This document shows, piece after piece, positions 7,691-13,700 of a stretch of DNA of 17,682 nucleotides. Under the pieces are notes generated by a model. That model did no database searches. It was not told the origin of the DNA and saw nothing but the letters and a program-made list of their open reading frames with translations. The position numbers and the translations under genes were made by a program. Position 1 is the stretch's first letter. The number at the start of each line of letters is the position of its first letter. The DNA lies in the NCBI GenBank assembly GCA_001803565.1, contig MHDQ01000043.1:1-17682 (forward strand), written 5' to 3'. Source of the DNA: Nitrospinae bacterium RIFCSPLOWO2_12_FULL_45_22. GTDB taxonomy: Bacteria > 2-12-FULL-45-22.

Positions 7691-8479
7691 TTATTTAAAC
7701 TGAGGTTTACGCCTCTCCTTAAAAGCTGTCAATCCTTCACGGACATCTTCGCCTTTGTAATGGAGCCCTATCGCCCACTGTTCCAATTTTAATGCCTCAT
7801 GAATATTCATCTGCATACCCTGGTTCACTAATAACTTAGCAATACGGGATGCCTCACTGCTCTTGCTGACAATCTTGTTCACCATCTCAGTAGCCGCTTC
7901 TTCCAGCTTATCTGCCGGTACCACCATATTTACCAGGCCCCATTCCATAGCCTTCTGAGGGGTTATCCAATCACCTGTAAGGATAAGCTCTTTAGCCCTA
8001 TTTATACCGATCTTTCTGGGTAGGCGCTGCGTTCCACCACCACCAGCAATCAGGCCAAAATTGGTATGCTGATCACCAATCCGGGCCTCCTCGGAGGCAA
8101 TCAAGATATCACAGACTAAAGCCAGCTCTAAACCACCTGCTAAACATAAACCATTAATAGCGCCTATGACCGGTACCCGACTATTCTCTATACCGTTAAA
8201 GACCCGTTCCCAGGTCCGGCCATACTCCGCAAATATCCTAGGATCACCGCCACCCTCCATAAGCTGTTTTACGAAGGATAAATCCGCACCCGCGGAAAAG
8301 GCCTTGCCCTTACCGGTTATTACTAATGCCTTTATACTGTAGTCCCGCTCCAGATCGTCCCAGGCCTGACCTATCTCCTGGATAATTTCTAGATTCAATG
8401 GGTTCATTAACTCTGGACGATTGAGATAGATCCAGGCCCCAGGCCCCCGCTTCTCATAAATAATGTTCTTGAAGTCCAT
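7691..8479 (-). CDS. Enoyl-CoA hydratase/isomerase (crotonase) family protein
   Basis: This 262-residue protein is full length for a crotonase. The first oxyanion-hole strand is GKAFSAGADLSFV (59-70). The second is GLCLAGGLELALVCDIL (110-126), which keeps Glu118, the counterpart of Glu144 in rat enoyl-CoA hydratase. Twenty residues later, where rat hydratase has Glu164, this protein has His138 in IGDQHTNFGLIAGGGGTQRL. Family members act on CoA thioesters in the cytoplasm by hydration, isomerisation, ring hydrolysis or C-C bond cleavage. In anaerobic aromatic catabolism crotonases hydrate the dienoyl-CoA made by benzoyl-CoA reductase, and the neighbours fit such a role, but this is inference. 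AAGGAGGTT lies six bases before ATG 8479. It is the first gene of the acyl-CoA operon. Confidence 0.92.
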   Translation of the reverse strand: MDFKNIIYEKRGPGAWIYLNRPELMNPLNLEIIQEIGQAWDDLERDYSIKALVITGKGKAFSAGADLSFVKQLMEGGGDPRIFAEYGRTWERVFNGIENSRVPVIGAINGLCLAGGLELALVCDILIASEEARIGDQHTNFGLIAGGGGTQRLPRKIGINRAKELILTGDWITPQKAMEWGLVNMVVPADKLEEAATEMVNKIVSKSSEASRIAKLLVNQGMQMNIHEALKLEQWAIGLHYKGEDVREGLTAFKERRKPQFK

Positions 8480-8615
8480 ACTTTAACCTCCTTTTTAAAT
8501 TAGTTAGGACACAGATTTTCACAGAAGCGTAATACGCTGCTGCTACCAATCCTTGGTGGCTGAACGGTTACCTTTAATAATTACGCAAAAGTTCTAAAAA
8601 CACAAATCCTTGCCA

Positions 8616-8643
8616 TTATAGAAAATTTTTCTTTTTTAGCAAC
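8616..8643 (-). promoter_or_regulatory. Sigma70-type promoter for the acyl-CoA operon
   Basis: On the minus strand TTGCTA (8638-8643) and a perfect TATAAT (8616-8621) are separated by 16 bp. They would start a transcript near 8609, about 130 nt before the crotonase ATG. The leader passes through an isolated TGAACGGTTACC repeat arm (8561-8572) and the shared 15-mer at 8506-8520. Confidence 0.55.
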
Positions 8644-8714
8644 CGTATTTTGAATTGATAGAAGAAACTTCGGTGAGTTAAGGACTTGGTTCTCTTATGC
8701 AGGTCTTGTGCCGC

Positions 8715-9058
8715 CTAACAGTTCACCGGCATCAGTTATCAAGCAGGCCCTTTTAGTGAGCAATGAGTAATAAGCAGTTAACTGCTCACTCTATTAAACC
8801 TTCGCGTTATCTACAACTAGCGATAATTACACAAAAGGGTATGGGGCGATGGGTTATGGGGCTTCCCTATTACCCATCGCCTCTAGCCCACATTTAATCC
8901 GAAAAATGCGGATATGCTCTCAAATAGTTGTAGGGCAAGGCTTCAGCCTTGCATGAAATATTCGCCGAAGCAGGCCTAAAGGCTTGCCCTACCTGAGTTT
9001 GGAAAAAGAATTGCATTTTTCGGGTTAAAGTCTTTTCCTGAACCCCGTGAACTGTTAC
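8715..9058. repeat. Compound nested palindrome filling the 8480-9114 gap
   Basis: The outermost arms are TAACAGTTCAC (8716-8726) and GTGAACTGTTA (9047-9057), a perfect 11-bp inverted pair related to the arms at 7517-7652. Inside are GCAGTTAACTGC (8774-8785, self-palindrome); a hairpin GGCGATGGG (8845-8853) with CCCATCGCC (8873-8881); arms TTTAATCCGAAAAATGC (8893-8909) and GCATTTTTCGGGTTAAA (9013-9029), matching 16 of 17; and within that, GTAGGGCAAGGC (8930-8941) with GCTTGCCCTAC (8981-8991). I see no coding sequence in this 635-bp gap. Its left part holds the operon promoter and leader. Confidence 0.75.
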
Positions 9059-9114
9059 CTTCCGAGACATTTTAGATGAGATACAGGAATGAACGAGTAT
9101 TGTAGCTAGCCCTA

Positions 9115-10518
9115 TTACTTGACCTCCTGGTATTTGGTACGTTTAGCCCAACCCCAGGGATCAAACCCACCCCGCTTATCCCACATCTCTTGGTGTTCCT
9201 TCATCTTTTTTTTCAGGTTTTCAGGCACAGTCTTGACGCCTTGCCGGTCTTTGGCCTTCTTCGCTTCATAAATATGTGGATAAGGAGGAAAATGCTCTGC
9301 ACTGGTCACCGGCCGATAATTAGGCGCTTTGCGCCAGAAATACTCCTTCTGGAGCTGCGGTATGGAGAAGAATCCTGGGCCATAAGTCGGATCATCTGTC
9401 ACTCTTTTGCCAAACTTAACATCACCGTACCAGAGATAGACTCTGAAGTCCCGGTAAAGATCAACAATCTGGGCTACTGAACGGGGATAGCCGCCCCCGA
9501 CATTACCACCTGGGTCCACCCGGTCGTATTTATAATCGCATATCCGATATAGATTTCCCTGACGGTCATACTGTTCGAATCGGATGAAATACTTGGTATG
9601 CTTTTCAATCCACCAGAGCATATGGCCCAGATAGTAATTGGGATCATACTTATGGACCATCTTGACTACGTAGCACTCTATACAACCATCTTTACGGTAG
9701 GGATTCTGCTCTACACCCAAGACCCCGGGCAGCAGGTCTTTAAGATTATCTACAATACTCTTGGGCTCGCCCATCATACCGCCTTTGACTCCAGCGCTAT
9801 CACATATTACATCTTCACCCACGATCCAGTAATCATACTCCCAGGGCTGGCGCTCACCATTGTCATCGTTACTGAAGGGATAGCCCAGGGAATCATCCTG
9901 CCGGTCACCACCGGCCGAGCGTCTAACCCGCCTCAGGGCTGGGACCCAGGCATAGCGGTCCGGGTCTTTCCATTTCTTGGGGGTATTATTATATTTGACC
10001 ATCAACTGAGAAAAACCCCGCAGCTCGGGCGGGTTATCCAGCAAAGAAAAATAGCTCAGGAAGACGTCATTGGTGCCTACCTTGCCTGACCGATCATAAT
10101 TTACTACATCGTCATAATCATCCCAGGGGCTGAGCCGCCTGACATAGAGATTCCTGCCGGTGACCAATCCCCTTTTATTGATTAAGGGGGTATACAATAC
10201 CAGGTCAACATATTTGCCGCCCCAGAAGAGAAAATCACTGAAGAAATATAATTGTTCGCCCGTATAGGGGACATCTTTTCTGGGCCAGGTGGGTTTGTAG
10301 GGGAAGGGGCCTTTGGGTACCCAGGGATAGTCTGGGTCACGTTCCGTGTTGGAAGGTATTGGTTCGGGATATTCTACCCAGCCTTCAATGGTTGAAGGTG
10401 CTGGGGCATATTTATCCTTCGCGGTTTCTTCTGCCCAGCTTAAATTTGTTATACTGCAGATCCCGCATAATAACATCACCACTACCGACAGCGCTAGAAC
10501 TTTTAGCCCTCTTATCAT
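9115..10518 (-). CDS. Secreted DUF1329-type protein
   Basis: From ATG 10518 this is 467 residues with a signal peptide (MIRGLKVLALSVVVMLLCG) and a likely cut after A29 (LSWA|EET). The mature protein is rich in Tyr, Trp, Pro and Asp. The family mark is DRYAWVPALRRVRRSAGGDR (RRVRR at 196-200) followed by DDSLGYPFSNDD, as in DUF1329 proteins, which are thought to adopt a LolA/LolB-like outer-membrane lipoprotein-sorting fold. The periplasm or outer membrane is the likely location, and the ligand is unknown. Cysteines at CIECY in the middle could form a disulphide. I chose 10518 over the in-frame GTG at 10533 because GGAGGGA (10525-10531) sits seven bases before the ATG and overlaps the GTG. It lies alone between repeat-rich gaps and shows no certain partner gene. 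Confidence 0.85.
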   Translation of the reverse strand: MIRGLKVLALSVVVMLLCGICSITNLSWAEETAKDKYAPAPSTIEGWVEYPEPIPSNTERDPDYPWVPKGPFPYKPTWPRKDVPYTGEQLYFFSDFLFWGGKYVDLVLYTPLINKRGLVTGRNLYVRRLSPWDDYDDVVNYDRSGKVGTNDVFLSYFSLLDNPPELRGFSQLMVKYNNTPKKWKDPDRYAWVPALRRVRRSAGGDRQDDSLGYPFSNDDNGERQPWEYDYWIVGEDVICDSAGVKGGMMGEPKSIVDNLKDLLPGVLGVEQNPYRKDGCIECYVVKMVHKYDPNYYLGHMLWWIEKHTKYFIRFEQYDRQGNLYRICDYKYDRVDPGGNVGGGYPRSVAQIVDLYRDFRVYLWYGDVKFGKRVTDDPTYGPGFFSIPQLQKEYFWRKAPNYRPVTSAEHFPPYPHIYEAKKAKDRQGVKTVPENLKKKMKEHQEMWDKRGGFDPWGWAKRTKYQEVK

Positions 10519-10524
10519 AACCAG

Positions 10525-10531
10525 TCCCTCC
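10525..10531 (-). promoter_or_regulatory. Ribosome binding site that fixes the DUF1329 start
   Basis: GGAGGGA on the minus strand, seven bases before ATG 10518. An alternative GTG start at 10533 would overlap this site, so the shorter protein is preferred. Confidence 0.7.
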
Positions 10532-10554
10532 ACTAGGAAAAAGAGTTAACCACT

Positions 10555-10666
10555 GTAACCGTTCACCCACTTATCCACTGAAGGGTCATTCTGAGCCAAA
10601 GCGAAGAATCTCTTTCGCTGGAGACCCTTCGCTACGCTCAGGGTGACAGTCTCAGTGAACGGTTAC
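10555..10666. repeat. Nested palindromic repeat, copy 3 (outer plus inner arms)
   Basis: The outer arms GTAACCGTTCAC (10555-10566) and GTGAACGGTTAC (10655-10666) are a perfect 12-bp inverted pair. The inner arms are GTCATTCTGAGC (10585-10596) and GCTCAGGGTGAC (10636-10647). It lies between glgC and the DUF1329 gene. It is the cleanest copy of the family and defines both arm sets. No T-tract is present, so it is not a standard terminator. Confidence 0.87.
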
Positions 10667-10721
10667 TAACCACTTATCGCTTTGTCAGCGCCATTTGAGA
10701 TATTAGAAATAAACTCCTTGC

Positions 10722-11978
10722 TTATTTAACCCCTACTAAGTTGGATAAGAAGGGTGCATATTTTGGCAAAAGGGCATCTGAAGAGACATTTTCTCCCCGA
10801 GGAATAACAACAATGCCTGTCTCACTGACCAGGAACCGTTCTCTATCCCGCACTGGATCATAGCCAATATCTATGCCTGCGGGGATAGTGGCGAATTTGT
10901 CAATAATAGCGCGCCGAACTCTGGCCCCGGCCCCCATCCTTACTCCCTCCAGGATGATAGATTCCCGCACCGTGGCATTGGCATCAATTTGTACCTCAGG
11001 AGATAGGATAGAGTTCTCTACTACCGCGCCCCGGATAAGGCATCCCGGGGAAATAATAGAGTTAACGATAGTAGCTACCTGGGGTACTCCATCAGTTGAG
11101 GGGACAACCCTGGCGGGCGAGAATTGTCCCTGATAAGTCCTGATAGGCCATCGGGCATTATAAAGGTTTAGAGGGGAATGGGGAAAGAGCAAGTCCATCT
11201 GGGCCTCAAAATATGCCTCTATAGTCCCTACATCCCGCCAGTATAAAGGCTTTCCACTGGTTTTGTCTACAAAGGGATAGGCATATGCCTGACCTTTACC
11301 AATCATATTTGGTATTATGTCCTTACCAAAATCATGCGGGGTATTCCGAGAACTATCTTCCTCCAACTGTTTATACAGAGTTTGCCGGTTAAAGATATAT
11401 ACCCCCATAGAGGCAAAAGGCCTTCCTGAGACAAAGGGGGGCTTTTCCCGGAAGCCAATAATCCGACCGTCTCTATCTGTCTCTATAATACCGAATTGAT
11501 GGGCCTGGTTGCCATTGACCGGTATAGCCCCCACGGTTAATTCTGCCCCCCTGGCCCTATGGAAATGGAGCATATCTCTATAATCCATGGCATAGACATG
11601 ATCACCGGAAAGGATCAGGACTTCCTCGGGCTTAATCTTATCTATAAAATAGATATTCTGATAAACCGCATCGGCTGTACCCCGGTACCAATCCTCATGG
11701 ACCCGCTTCTGGGGAGGGAGGGGAATAATGAAGTCACCTACTTCTTCCGAGAAAATGTTCCAGCCCATCCGCAGGTGTCGCTCCAGGGAGGCAGATTTAT
11801 ATTGGGTCAGGACGGCAATCTTTCTCAACCCTGAATTGATACAGTTGCTCAGGGTGAAATCTATTAGCCGATAGATGCCAGCAAAAGGGACGGCTGGCTT
11901 AGCCCGATCTCTGGTCAAAGGGGAGAGCCTTTCCCCTTTTCCTCCACACAATATGAGGGCCACTACATCCTCCATCAT
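10722..11978 (-). CDS. glgC: Glucose-1-phosphate adenylyltransferase (ADP-glucose pyrophosphorylase)
   Basis: This 418-residue enzyme has normal length for bacterial GlgC and makes ADP-glucose from ATP and glucose-1-phosphate for glycogen synthesis. The N-terminal nucleotidyltransferase domain has CGGKGERLSPLT (about 11-22), RAKPAVPFAGIYRLIDF and LSNCINSGL, then SGDHVYAMDY, GFREKPPF, SMGVYIFN and YWRDVGTIEAYFEAQMDL. The C-terminus is a left-handed beta-helix (about 300-400, seen as ILSPEVQ.., VRESIILEGVRMGAGARVRRAI). The start at 11978 is backed by GGAGGTGA six bases upstream. It is the last gene of a same-strand set with dodecin and the CBS protein; the 99-bp gap to the CBS gene has no obvious terminator. 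Allosteric control by sugar phosphates is usual for the family, but the effector cannot be read here. Confidence 0.97.
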   Translation of the reverse strand: MMEDVVALILCGGKGERLSPLTRDRAKPAVPFAGIYRLIDFTLSNCINSGLRKIAVLTQYKSASLERHLRMGWNIFSEEVGDFIIPLPPQKRVHEDWYRGTADAVYQNIYFIDKIKPEEVLILSGDHVYAMDYRDMLHFHRARGAELTVGAIPVNGNQAHQFGIIETDRDGRIIGFREKPPFVSGRPFASMGVYIFNRQTLYKQLEEDSSRNTPHDFGKDIIPNMIGKGQAYAYPFVDKTSGKPLYWRDVGTIEAYFEAQMDLLFPHSPLNLYNARWPIRTYQGQFSPARVVPSTDGVPQVATIVNSIISPGCLIRGAVVENSILSPEVQIDANATVRESIILEGVRMGAGARVRRAIIDKFATIPAGIDIGYDPVRDRERFLVSETGIVVIPRGENVSSDALLPKYAPFLSNLVGVK

Positions 11979-12039
11979 GTCCCCTCACCTCCCCTTACTT
12001 TAGGGCTGATTTCTTAACTGTACTTGCCCCACACTTAAG

Positions 12040-12070
12040 CGTTCAGCTATCAGCCATCAGTTTTCAGCTA
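12040..12070. repeat. Short TCAGCTATCAGCCATCAG-type repeat tract
   Basis: GTTCAGCTATCAGCCATCAG followed by TTTTCAGCTA is a run of related ATCAG/TCAGC units in the CBS-glgC gap. It is a low-complexity intergenic tract with no visible role. Confidence 0.45.
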
Positions 12071-12077
12071 AATACAA

Positions 12078-12500
12078 TTATGCCTTCCAGCTCTTACCCG
12101 CAGCCAGCTCGGCATATTTTCTTATTATGTCACTGTTACTTATTATCCCGATTATGTTTTCTCCATCGAATACTGGCAGACGGCGATAGCCCAGGGTCTT
12201 CATCAGATGTGCGCAATATTTTACCGGGCAGTCAGGGGCAATAGTGACTACTGGCTTGTTCATTATGTCTCCCACGGTATAGTTCCGCTGCCCTACCCCG
12301 GGCTCTACAAATTTATCTATCAGGTCCCGCCGGCTAACAATGCCATAGGCATCATGCTTGCTCCGTTTATTAACAATCAAGCAAGAGACATTCTCTCCCG
12401 CCATCCGCTTTATGGCTTCCCAGAGAGCAACATCCTCATCAATAAACTTCACTTCCCTGGTCATAATCTCTTTTACCGGCATCTCCCTTACTTTTTCCAT
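12078..12500 (-). CDS. Tandem CBS-domain protein
   Basis: This 140-residue protein consists of one Bateman module. CBS1 covers about 8-67 (VKEIMTREVKFIDEDVALWE ... YGIVSRRDLIDKFV) and CBS2 about 75-132 (VGDIMNKPVVTIAPDCPVKY ... IIGIISNSDIIRKY). Such pairs bind adenine nucleotides (AMP, ADP, ATP, SAM) and act as energy sensors; there is no attached enzyme or channel domain. It begins 17 bp after the dodecin stop, so the two are almost certainly co-transcribed, and glgC follows on the same strand. A nucleotide-sensing protein beside glycogen-precursor synthesis fits energy-state control of storage, but no direct target is shown. The ribosome site (AGAGGGGG) before ATG 12500 is only moderate. 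Confidence 0.93.
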   Translation of the reverse strand: MEKVREMPVKEIMTREVKFIDEDVALWEAIKRMAGENVSCLIVNKRSKHDAYGIVSRRDLIDKFVEPGVGQRNYTVGDIMNKPVVTIAPDCPVKYCAHLMKTLGYRRLPVFDGENIIGIISNSDIIRKYAELAAGKSWKA

Positions 12501-12517
12501 AAAAAACCCCCTCTCGG

Positions 12518-12721
12518 CTAACGCTCTACACGGAAAGATACCTCTGCCCGCACCCGATACATATCTACCTTATCATCCTTCATCCTTACATCAAACTCGC
12601 TAACCCCTATGCGGGTTATACCCCGCAGGGTCTTCTGGGCCTCAGCAATGACATTATGGGTGGCTTCTTCCCAACTCTTCTCTGACTCCCCTACTAAGGT
12701 AATAATCTTTACTACTGACAT
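12518..12721 (-). CDS. Dodecin-family small protein
   Basis: This 67-residue protein has dodecin form: a first strand VVKIITLVG, then SEKSWEEATHNVIAEAQKTL as the single helix, then two strands ending KVDMYRVRAEVSFRVER. Dodecins assemble as hollow 12-mers in the cytoplasm and many store or buffer flavins. The Trp that stacks on the flavin in characterised dodecins (in a segment like NIRWFEV) is absent; this protein reads GITRIGVSEFDV there. Flavin binding is therefore doubtful and a different ligand is possible. GGGAGGTGA lies six bases before ATG 12721. It is the first gene of the dodecin-CBS-glgC set and lies behind the sigma54-type promoter at 12802-12817. Confidence 0.93.
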   Translation of the reverse strand: MSVVKIITLVGESEKSWEEATHNVIAEAQKTLRGITRIGVSEFDVRMKDDKVDMYRVRAEVSFRVER

Positions 12722-12801
12722 CTCTCTTCACCTCCCTTTCGCTGGTTCATCAATTATTAGACCAGATAGTTATTGCTTATATAAGGGCATAAATATCAGA
12801 A

Positions 12802-12817
12802 AGCAATTTTTATGCCA
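12802..12817 (-). promoter_or_regulatory. Sigma54 (RpoN) -24/-12 promoter of the dodecin operon
   Basis: On the minus strand TGGCATAAAAATTGCT has GG and GC dinucleotides exactly 10 bp apart, matching TGGCAC-N5-TTGC. Transcription would start near 12791, leaving a leader of about 70 nt before ATG 12721. An overlapping sigma70 candidate (TTGCTT 12801-12806, 17 bp, TATATA 12778-12783) is possible but is a poorer match. Confidence 0.65.
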
Positions 12818-12952
12818 CACCAATCTTTCCGGTACCACATCGGTATAGGCAATGGAAATGGGAGACATGAAGCTACTTGCATCATTAGCGTTTGTGCCCC
12901 TCCCTATAGCGCCTCTTTCATAAGCAAGAAGGCTATCTCGGGAACGGGCAGG

Positions 12953-12970
12953 GTGTCTCAATTATGACAC
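12953..12970. promoter_or_regulatory. Dyad GTGTC-N8-GACAC, possible enhancer-binding-protein site
   Basis: The dyad GTGTCTCAATTATGACAC is centred about 150 bp upstream of the sigma54-type element. That is the distance at which NtrC-type activators usually bind. It also lies about 115 bp upstream of the plus-strand promoter at 13085. The protein that would bind is not known. The rest of the 520-bp gap 12722-13241 shows no gene I believe. Confidence 0.4.
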
Positions 12971-13084
12971 AGTGGGGCGACGATTTGACGCAGTTGAGCC
13001 ATCCTGACTATAGAGGGATTTGATAGGGATTTAGCCAAAAAAAAATAGGTGATTTTACCCCCCTTAAATAGGGTAGAGTACCAA

Positions 13085-13113
13085 TTGTTTGTAGCCCGTC
13101 AGACTCTTATATT
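13085..13113 (+). promoter_or_regulatory. Sigma70-type promoter of the small membrane-protein gene
   Basis: TTGTTT (13085-13090) and TATATT (13108-13113) are separated by 17 bp. The start would be near 13120, giving a leader of about 120 nt before ATG 13242 that includes the folded region at 13136-13222. Confidence 0.5.
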
Positions 13114-13135
13114 ATATAGCGGAAAGAGGAGAAAG

Positions 13136-13222
13136 GATACCGAGGAAGCTTTCCAAAAAGGATGCTGAGGATGATCTTCAGCGCCATGGGTTAACCACGG
13201 TATTGGTCGGGCTTACTCGACC
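13136..13222 (+). ncRNA. Structured 5' leader, possible cis-regulatory RNA
   Basis: The closing stem ATACCG (13137-13142) with CGGTAT (13198-13203) encloses three possible hairpins: GGAA-gct-TTCC (13144-13154), an 8-bp stem GCTGAGGA (13164-13171) with TCTTCAGC (13175-13182), and GGTTAACC (13189-13196). A further stem GGTCG (13205-13209) with CGACC (13218-13222) lies just before the Shine-Dalgarno sequence. I could not match it to any riboswitch class I know, including c-di-GMP, TPP, SAM and glycine types. It is a folding-based suggestion only. Confidence 0.35.
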
Positions 13223-13226
13223 TAGT

Positions 13227-13235
13227 AAGGAGGTG
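13227..13235 (+). promoter_or_regulatory. Strong Shine-Dalgarno site that fixes the start at 13242
   Basis: AAGGAGGTG is a near-perfect anti-16S match, six bases before ATG 13242. It lies within the extra N-terminal codons of the longer reading frame that begins at 13203, so that longer start is rejected. Confidence 0.8.
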
Positions 13236-13241
13236 TTGATC

Positions 13242-13700
13242 ATGAGGCGTTATTATGGAGGCGGCAAGGTAAAGGCGGGTTTTTATTGGAACCCTCAAGG
13301 GTGGGAAATACATCCTATACCAGGCAAGGGAGCGATCTTACCAGGAGAGGCAGGCACCCACTATTATAGAGTACCTATGCTCCTTATGCTCTTTGGTGCC
13401 CCACTGTTAGGCATGGCGTATGTGCTCTTTCTGCCTTTTATTGGTTTTGCTATGGTCTTGAGCTTCCTGGGCCAGAAGCTCTATCACCTTGGGCAGAGGG
13501 TTGCTTACAGCCTGCTGGATGTAGTGGTCATCAATTGGAGACCTGGCGAGGCTTATCTGGTAGGGAAGAAAAAGGGAGGCCAAAAAAGGGTTCTTGCGCC
13601 ACCTGAAGAGACCCCCGGGGTTATCGAGACTAAAGAGGAGGATTATCTGGCGGAATTAGAGAAAGAAATAGCTGCCAGGCGGGAAGCAGAAAAGCGCTAG
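13242..13700 (+). CDS. Small membrane protein of unknown function
   Basis: From ATG 13242 this is 152 residues. The N-terminus (MRRYYGGGKVKAGFYWNPQG) is Gly- and Tyr-rich and is followed by IPGKGAILPGEAG. One long hydrophobic region (about 45-80: VPMLLMLFGAPLLGMAYVLF, LPFIGFAMVLSFLG) could be two short helices or a hairpin. The C-terminal part is soluble and ends in a charged helix (EEDYLAELEKEIAARREAEKR). I chose 13242 because AAGGAGGTG (13227-13235) lies six bases before it; an upstream in-frame ATG at 13203 has no such site. I do not recognise the family. It is the only plus-strand gene here and converges on the response regulator, sharing the CTAG at 13697-13700 as both stop codons. Confidence 0.82.
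   Translation: MRRYYGGGKVKAGFYWNPQGWEIHPIPGKGAILPGEAGTHYYRVPMLLMLFGAPLLGMAYVLFLPFIGFAMVLSFLGQKLYHLGQRVAYSLLDVVVINWRPGEAYLVGKKKGGQKRVLAPPEETPGVIETKEEDYLAELEKEIAARREAEKR

Noticed and set aside
9598-10089. Plus-strand 163-codon frame opposite the DUF1329 gene
   Set aside because: It is antisense to a gene with a clear signal peptide and family motif, and has no ribosome site or recognisable domain.
10555-10666. Possible bidirectional terminator after glgC
   Set aside because: Stems are present but there is no T-run on either side, and the same arms recur at other, non-terminal sites.
10690-10710. Weak sigma54-like TGGCGCTGACAAAGCG upstream of the DUF1329 gene
   Set aside because: The GG-N10-GC spacing is right but the -12 element lacks TT, and the surroundings are repeat-derived; probably chance.
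12770-12961. Minus-strand 63-codon frame in the dodecin upstream region
   Set aside because: It overlaps the sigma54-type promoter and the upstream dyad, has no Shine-Dalgarno sequence, and its composition shows no family pattern.
13136-13222. c-di-GMP (GEMM-I) riboswitch
   Set aside because: The core GGCAAACC and GACGCAAAGCC segments are absent; only the GGGTTAACC part looks faintly similar.
13203-13241. Longer N-terminus for the plus-strand membrane protein
   Set aside because: These codons include the strong Shine-Dalgarno site for ATG 13242 and part of the leader hairpin.
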